Positions 43,580 to 47,186 of a stretch of DNA of 47,186 nt are shown one piece after another. Positions within the stretch are counted from its first letter, which is position 1. Every line of letters starts with the position of its first letter. The notes under the pieces are model-generated. The model saw nothing but the letters and a program-made list of their open reading frames with translations, did no database searches and had not been told where the DNA came from. Location: the NCBI GenBank assembly GCA_015229165.1, contig JADGCD010000002.1, positions 1 to 47,186 on the forward strand. Direction: 5' to 3'. This DNA comes from Nitrospinota bacterium (GTDB lineage Bacteria > Nitrospinota_A > UBA7883 > JADGGD01). Made by a program: the position numbers and the translations under genes.

Positions 43580-44365
43580 GTGAGCCGAAACGACGTCCCC
43601 TTTCTCTCGGTTCCGGCCGCCCTGCTCGACCTCCATCTGAAAGACGCCGTCGACCGGGGCCTGAACCTGGAGGTCCACGCCTTCTGGCGGGAGTTGGAGG
43701 ACTTCCCGGCGGAGACGCTGGCCGCCATCGACGCCGCCCGGGGGGAGGGGATGCGCGTGTCGCTGCACGCCCCCTTCATCGACATGGCCCCCGGCGCCGA
43801 CGATCCGCTGATGCGGGAGGCGACGCTGGCCCGCTTCGCCCAGGCGGCGCTGCTGGCCCGGCGGCTTGGCGCGGTCTCCGTGGTGGTCCACCCCGGCTGG
43901 GACCGGCGCCGCTACTGGGGGGACGACGACGGCTACGTCACACGGGCCGCGGCGACCTTCTCCACCCTCATGGAGCTGACCGAGCCGGTGGGCTGCACGG
44001 TGGCGCTGGAGAACATCTACGAGTGCGAACCGACCCTCCTGCGACGGGTCATCGACGCCGTGGGGCATCCCCGGTTCGGCCACTGTTTCGACGCGCAGCA
44101 TTTCAACCTCTTCGGGCGCGGCTACGGGGTTGAACGGTGGCTCGACGTCCTGGGTGACTCCATCGTCCATCTCCATCTCCACAACAACGACGGGACCGAC
44201 GACCAGCATCAGGGGATGCGGTCGGGGACGTTCGACTACGAACTCTTCTTCCCTCTCCTGGCCCGCCACCGGATCGACCCGATGATGACCATCGAACCCC
44301 ACCATATTCCCGGCGTCGACGAGTCGCTCTCGTACCTGCGCCAACTGAGGGGCGCCGTCGCATGA
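43580..44365 (+). CDS. Sugar phosphate isomerase/epimerase-like TIM-barrel protein
   Basis: The 261-residue product has the xylose-isomerase-like / AP-endonuclease-2 barrel pattern with metal-ligand positions: SLHAPFIDM, VVHPGWD, VALENIYE (Glu), HCFDAQHFNLFG, HLHLHNNDG and MTIEPHH. That gives a likely di- or tri-metal site. The substrate cannot be told from sequence; endonuclease IV and sugar epimerases share the fold. GTG at 43580, 12 nt after gyrB; the end overlaps the amidase start by 4 nt. Confidence 0.8.
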   Translation: MSRNDVPFLSVPAALLDLHLKDAVDRGLNLEVHAFWRELEDFPAETLAAIDAARGEGMRVSLHAPFIDMAPGADDPLMREATLARFAQAALLARRLGAVSVVVHPGWDRRRYWGDDDGYVTRAAATFSTLMELTEPVGCTVALENIYECEPTLLRRVIDAVGHPRFGHCFDAQHFNLFGRGYGVERWLDVLGDSIVHLHLHNNDGTDDQHQGMRSGTFDYELFFPLLARHRIDPMMTIEPHHIPGVDESLSYLRQLRGAVA

Positions 44366-45090
44366 AGGGGCTTCTCTTCGCCGTCGCCCTCCTCCTTGCG
44401 GTCCCTCCGGGCGACGTCCGCCCGGAGGTCGATACCGGGCCGGGAGGATTCCTCGACCGGCTCTTCAACCCTGCGGGAAAGGGGGATTACCCTCTGCCCG
44501 ACCGCCCGTCGCTTTTGGTCATCCTCGATCCTGGCCACGGCGGGGATGATGTCGGCGCCCGCAACCCCGGACAACCGGCGGAAAAAGAGCTCGCCCTTCG
44601 GCTTGCCCGACTGATAAAACAGCGGCTGGAAAAGGACGGGGAAATCCGCGCGCTTCTGACCCGTGAGGAGGACACGTTCCTTACCCCGGTAGAGCGGCTT
44701 GAAATCGCCAACGGCCAAGGCGCCCTGCTTTATCTTTCCCTCCATGCGACCGGCGATGGTGGGGCGTCGCTCCTGTTCGTCAACGCCCCCCAAAAACCGG
44801 CAGATCCCTCTGCGGCGGGAGAGTGGCGCTACCAGAACAACCGCCATGACGCCGCCAACCGCCGGTTCGCCGCCGATCTGACCGCAGCCCTAAAGAAGCG
44901 TGACGGCGGCGCGCCGGAGATCCGCACCGTCGCCACTCCCCGGCTCTTTCTGGGGGGCGCCAACCTCCCGGCGGTGATGGGGGAGGTGATCGACCTGGCC
45001 GCCGCCGACGAGGAGCAAAACCGTCTGGCCGACGCGGTGGCCGACGCGATTCGAAAAAGCGCCCGCCGGGAGTCCAGCGGTGTCCGGTAA
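44362..45090 (+). CDS. N-acetylmuramoyl-L-alanine amidase (Amidase_3)
   Basis: The enzyme cuts peptide stems from glycan in peptidoglycan. The 242-residue product has an N-terminal signal (MKGLLFAVALLLAVPPG) and the Amidase_3 zinc motifs: DPGHGG (His59), a Glu around 74 (AEKELALRLARLIK), SLHATGD (about 130) and the final GEVIDL Glu. It is shorter than AmiC and lacks an AMIN domain. ATG at 44362 overlaps the barrel gene, and the end overlaps the GerMN gene by 11 nt, so the run is coupled. Confidence 0.9.
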   Translation: MKGLLFAVALLLAVPPGDVRPEVDTGPGGFLDRLFNPAGKGDYPLPDRPSLLVILDPGHGGDDVGARNPGQPAEKELALRLARLIKQRLEKDGEIRALLTREEDTFLTPVERLEIANGQGALLYLSLHATGDGGASLLFVNAPQKPADPSAAGEWRYQNNRHDAANRRFAADLTAALKKRDGGAPEIRTVATPRLFLGGANLPAVMGEVIDLAAADEEQNRLADAVADAIRKSARRESSGVR

Positions 45091-45643
45091 AGGGAAATGG
45101 ATCGGACTGGCGACGGTCGGCCTGCTGGCCGGCGTGGTCATCGCCCTGTCGCTCGTCAACCAGCGGGAAGAGACGTCGGCCGCCCCCCCCGCAACGGCGA
45201 CCGAGGCGGCTTCTTTCGAGGCGACCCTCTACCTCCCCGACGCGACGTTGACCCTCCTGATCCCGGTCAGGGAGACCGTGCAAGGGGGGGTGGGGATCGA
45301 CCAACAGCTCCGGCAGGTAGTGACGGCGGTGGTCGATCCGATCCGTTCGAAGGGCCTTTTCCCCGAAGGAATGCCCCCGCCGCAGATCGTCCTCTACGAA
45401 TCGACGCTGGTCCTCGGCTACGACCCGTCGTTTCGCCCCCGGTTCGGCGGCGGCGCCCTGCGGGAGCTTCTGGCCGTCGACGCCCTGGTCAATAGTCTTG
45501 TGGCGACCTTTGAGACGGTGAAGCAGGTGCGGATCGTCATGCCGGGAGAGGACGAGCGCTTCGTCAGCCATGTGGACGTATCCCACCCCTTCGTCTACAA
45601 CCCGCAGTTCGTGGCCGAACCGGCCACCGGAGGCGTGCAGTGA
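45080..45643 (+). CDS. GerMN-domain membrane-anchored protein
   Basis: The 187-residue product has one N-terminal membrane anchor (about 7-27) and a GerMN-like domain: FEATLYLPDATLTLLIPVRETV, LRELLAVDALVNSLVATFETVKQVRIV and SHVDVSHPF. GerMN domains occur in spore germination and cell-envelope proteins; in amidase-linked operons they are thought to act at the cell wall. GTG at 45080 (GGAG 7 nt upstream) overlaps the amidase; TGA overlaps murI's GTG. Confidence 0.75.
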   Translation: MSGKGKWIGLATVGLLAGVVIALSLVNQREETSAAPPATATEAASFEATLYLPDATLTLLIPVRETVQGGVGIDQQLRQVVTAVVDPIRSKGLFPEGMPPPQIVLYESTLVLGYDPSFRPRFGGGALRELLAVDALVNSLVATFETVKQVRIVMPGEDERFVSHVDVSHPFVYNPQFVAEPATGGVQ

Positions 45644-46458
45644 CCGACCGGCGTCCCATCGGCGTTTTCGATTCCGGCATCGGCGGGCTGACGGTGGTGA
45701 AAGCCATCCGCGACCGGCTCCCGAACGAGTCGATCCTTTATCTGGGCGATACCGCCCGGGTCCCCTACGGGACGAAATCGAAAGAGACGGTGGTCCGCTA
45801 CTCGGTCAACGCCGCCGAGGCTCTTCTGTCGCGGGGGGTGAAGATGCTGGTCATCGCCTGTAACACCGCCTCCGCCTCCGCGTTGCCGGAGGTGATCGAC
45901 CACGCGGGTGGAGTCCCGGTCATCGGCGTGGTGGAAGGGGGTGTCGCCGCCGCGTTGAAAGCCACCGACGGACGAGTCGGCGTCATCGGCACCGAATCGA
46001 CGGTCCGCTCCGGCGCCTATGAAAAAGGGATCGACGCAGGGAGAAAAGGGATCACCGTCGTCTCACGCCCCTGCCCGTTGTTCGTCGGGCTGGCGGAAGA
46101 GGGGTGGAGCGACAACGAGGTGGCGCTGGCCACGGCCCACCGCTATCTGGACGGGCTGACGGGGCAGATCGATACGCTGGTGTTGGGCTGTACCCACTAC
46201 CCGGTGTTGAAACCGGTCATCGCAAAGGTGATGGGGCCGGGCGTGAAGCTCATCGACTCCGGCGAGGAGACGGCCCAAGTGGTGGAGAGGCGTCTGGCCG
46301 AATACGGCCTTGCCACCACCGCCGACCGGGCGGGACGGGTGGAATGTCTCGTCACCGATTCCCCCGAACGGTCGCTGGCCCTGGCCCGGCGGTTGTTGGG
46401 AGCGGAGGTCGCCATCGACTCCTGCTCTCTTATCGACATCTCCCCCTTCGCCGGGTAG
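45640..46458 (+). CDS. murI: Glutamate racemase
   Basis: MurI makes D-glutamate for peptidoglycan. The 272-residue product has the N-terminal IGVFDSGIGGLTV, the first catalytic Cys in IACNTASA (Cys74), and the second in LGCTHYP near residue 185; both are intact. GTG at 45640 overlaps the GerMN stop (GTGA). It is the last gene of the gyrB run and is followed by a hairpin. Confidence 0.95.
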   Translation: MTDRRPIGVFDSGIGGLTVVKAIRDRLPNESILYLGDTARVPYGTKSKETVVRYSVNAAEALLSRGVKMLVIACNTASASALPEVIDHAGGVPVIGVVEGGVAAALKATDGRVGVIGTESTVRSGAYEKGIDAGRKGITVVSRPCPLFVGLAEEGWSDNEVALATAHRYLDGLTGQIDTLVLGCTHYPVLKPVIAKVMGPGVKLIDSGEETAQVVERRLAEYGLATTADRAGRVECLVTDSPERSLALARRLLGAEVAIDSCSLIDISPFAG

Positions 46459-46470
46459 ACGAAACTGCGC

Positions 46471-46501
46471 AAAAAACCCGGCCCGCCGAAGCGGACCGGG
46501 T
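46471..46501 (-). terminator. Terminator between murI and the partial secreted gene
   Basis: Stem 46476-46486 with 46491-46501 (11 bp, one mismatch), UUCG loop in the minus direction, then six Ts (46471-46476). It serves the minus-strand gene ending at 46525; the plus direction has only a weak T-rich tail, so it may also slow murI transcripts. Confidence 0.88.
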
Positions 46502-46524
46502 GTTCCTGTTCGTCCGGGTCGCGG

Positions 46525-47186
46525 TCAGAATATGATCGGCTGACAACTGTTGAAGATCAGGCCGTTCTCACCGGTGAAGGTGATGATGACATCCGGACAC
46601 TCGGGATAGCCTTGCATTTTGCTGCCGGTGGAATAGAGACCGCTGGTCGTCCCGTCGGCGCCGACCGCCATGATGGTGTAATAGTAGGTCGTCCGGTTGG
46701 TCAGGCCGCTGTGGAGCCAACGGATCGGATCGCCGGGGTTGATGGTGAAGTCTTCGCAGGTGACGCCGCTCTCCCCGGTGGAGGCGAAGGGGCTGGTGGA
46801 CCAGCAGACCCTGAAGGTCGTCTCCGGGCGTTTGTCGGCGCAGACGATGGCGTTGCTGTGACTCCCCGACCGGACGGCGCAACCCGAGAGGGCCGACGGG
46901 GTGGTCCGGGTGAGAAGGAGATTCCACCCCTCCCCGGTGAGGGCCGACGGGGTGACCGCCGGGCGCTGGTAGAGGGAGAAGGTGTGCTCCGTGAACACTT
47001 CGAGATTCATGGCCAACGGCGCCGCGCCGCAGGCGCCGCTGGCGACGATGGCGCCGCTGCCGTCGGTGGCTTCCACGAAATACTCCCACCCCGCCGTGTC
47101 GGCGCAGCCGATCCGCATGCTTCCCTGCGTGTCGCTGGCGCCGGTGTCGTCGCCGGGAGTGAGGGTGAACGAGGGATCGCCAGGGG
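46525..47186 (-). CDS. Partial secreted-type beta-rich protein
   Basis: The minus-strand frame stays open to the window edge, so the start is missing; the visible 219 residues continue upstream of the ATG at 47118. It has paired cysteines (CADTAGWEYF, GACGAA, GCAVRSG, IVCADK, RVCWSTS, VTCEDF, ECPD, SCQP) and a fibronectin-III-like strand, GLTNRTTYYYTIMAVGADGTTSG. This suggests an exported, disulfide-stabilised repeat protein. A stop at 46525 and the terminator mark its end. Family not recognised. Confidence 0.7.
   Translation of the reverse strand, partial: PGDPSFTLTPGDDTGASDTQGSMRIGCADTAGWEYFVEATDGSGAIVASGACGAAPLAMNLEVFTEHTFSLYQRPAVTPSALTGEGWNLLLTRTTPSALSGCAVRSGSHSNAIVCADKRPETTFRVCWSTSPFASTGESGVTCEDFTINPGDPIRWLHSGLTNRTTYYYTIMAVGADGTTSGLYSTGSKMQGYPECPDVIITFTGENGLIFNSCQPIIF

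Overview
The window is a GC-rich bacterial chromosomal segment. The gene set is that of a flagellated, respiring Gram-negative: complex I, flagellar hook genes with a sigma-54-like promoter, a Proteobacteria-type GyrB of 799 residues, Tat and lipoprotein signals, IscR-type Rrf2 control, and an amidase/GerMN/murI run. I read this as Desulfobacterota ('Deltaproteobacteria')-like or a nearby lineage. That placement is inference only: no rRNA or other phylogenetic marker was analysed.

Layout. 1-251 is a partial lipoprotein gene. 386-15574 is an almost complete complex I locus on the minus strand in two transcription units: nuoF-nuoG (promoter near 15660), then nuoA-B-C-D-H-I-J-K-L-M-N (its own promoter near 10930), ending at a UUCG-loop terminator. 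No nuoE gene is present; NuoF instead carries an N-terminal thioredoxin-like domain and a C-terminal double-cluster ferredoxin domain. 15700-17641 holds obgE, rpmA and rplU. 17801-19708 holds three poorly characterised genes.

19773-24798 is accessory: a Fic-domain protein behind an array of TGTCA palindromes, an intact yifB/comM, and an AT-rich DUF262-HEPN pair that looks recently acquired. Next come a hypothetical gene translationally coupled to thiD, then a flagellar operon fliK-flgD-flgE (minus strand).

30318-36475 is the most unusual part. It is a plus-strand sulfur-transfer cluster: thrC (behind a structured leader and a 15-codon upstream frame), a MoaD/ThiS-type sulfur carrier with a blocked C terminus, a MoeB/ThiF-type activating enzyme, a DsrE-like protein, a tandem 56-nt structured repeat, a second DsrE-like protein, a CysM/CysK-type PLP enzyme, a DsrH/TusB-like protein, TusA, a tandem NIL-domain protein and an Rrf2 regulator. 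Together they suggest sulfur handed through TusA/DsrE-like relays and a protein thiocarboxylate to a beta-replacement enzyme making cysteine (or homocysteine), under Fe-S-sensing control. The JAMM protease usually paired with such carriers is absent here.

36588-39413 has a PAS-PAS-GGDEF diguanylate cyclase convergent with a Tat lipoprotein M48 peptidase. 39563-46458 starts at the dnaA promoter, which has a perfect DnaA box in its spacer. It runs through dnaA, gyrB (with no dnaN or recF between), a TIM-barrel epimerase-like gene, an amidase, a GerMN protein and murI. A terminator and a partial secreted-type protein gene on the minus strand close the window. No tRNA, rRNA, CRISPR array or transposase was recognised.
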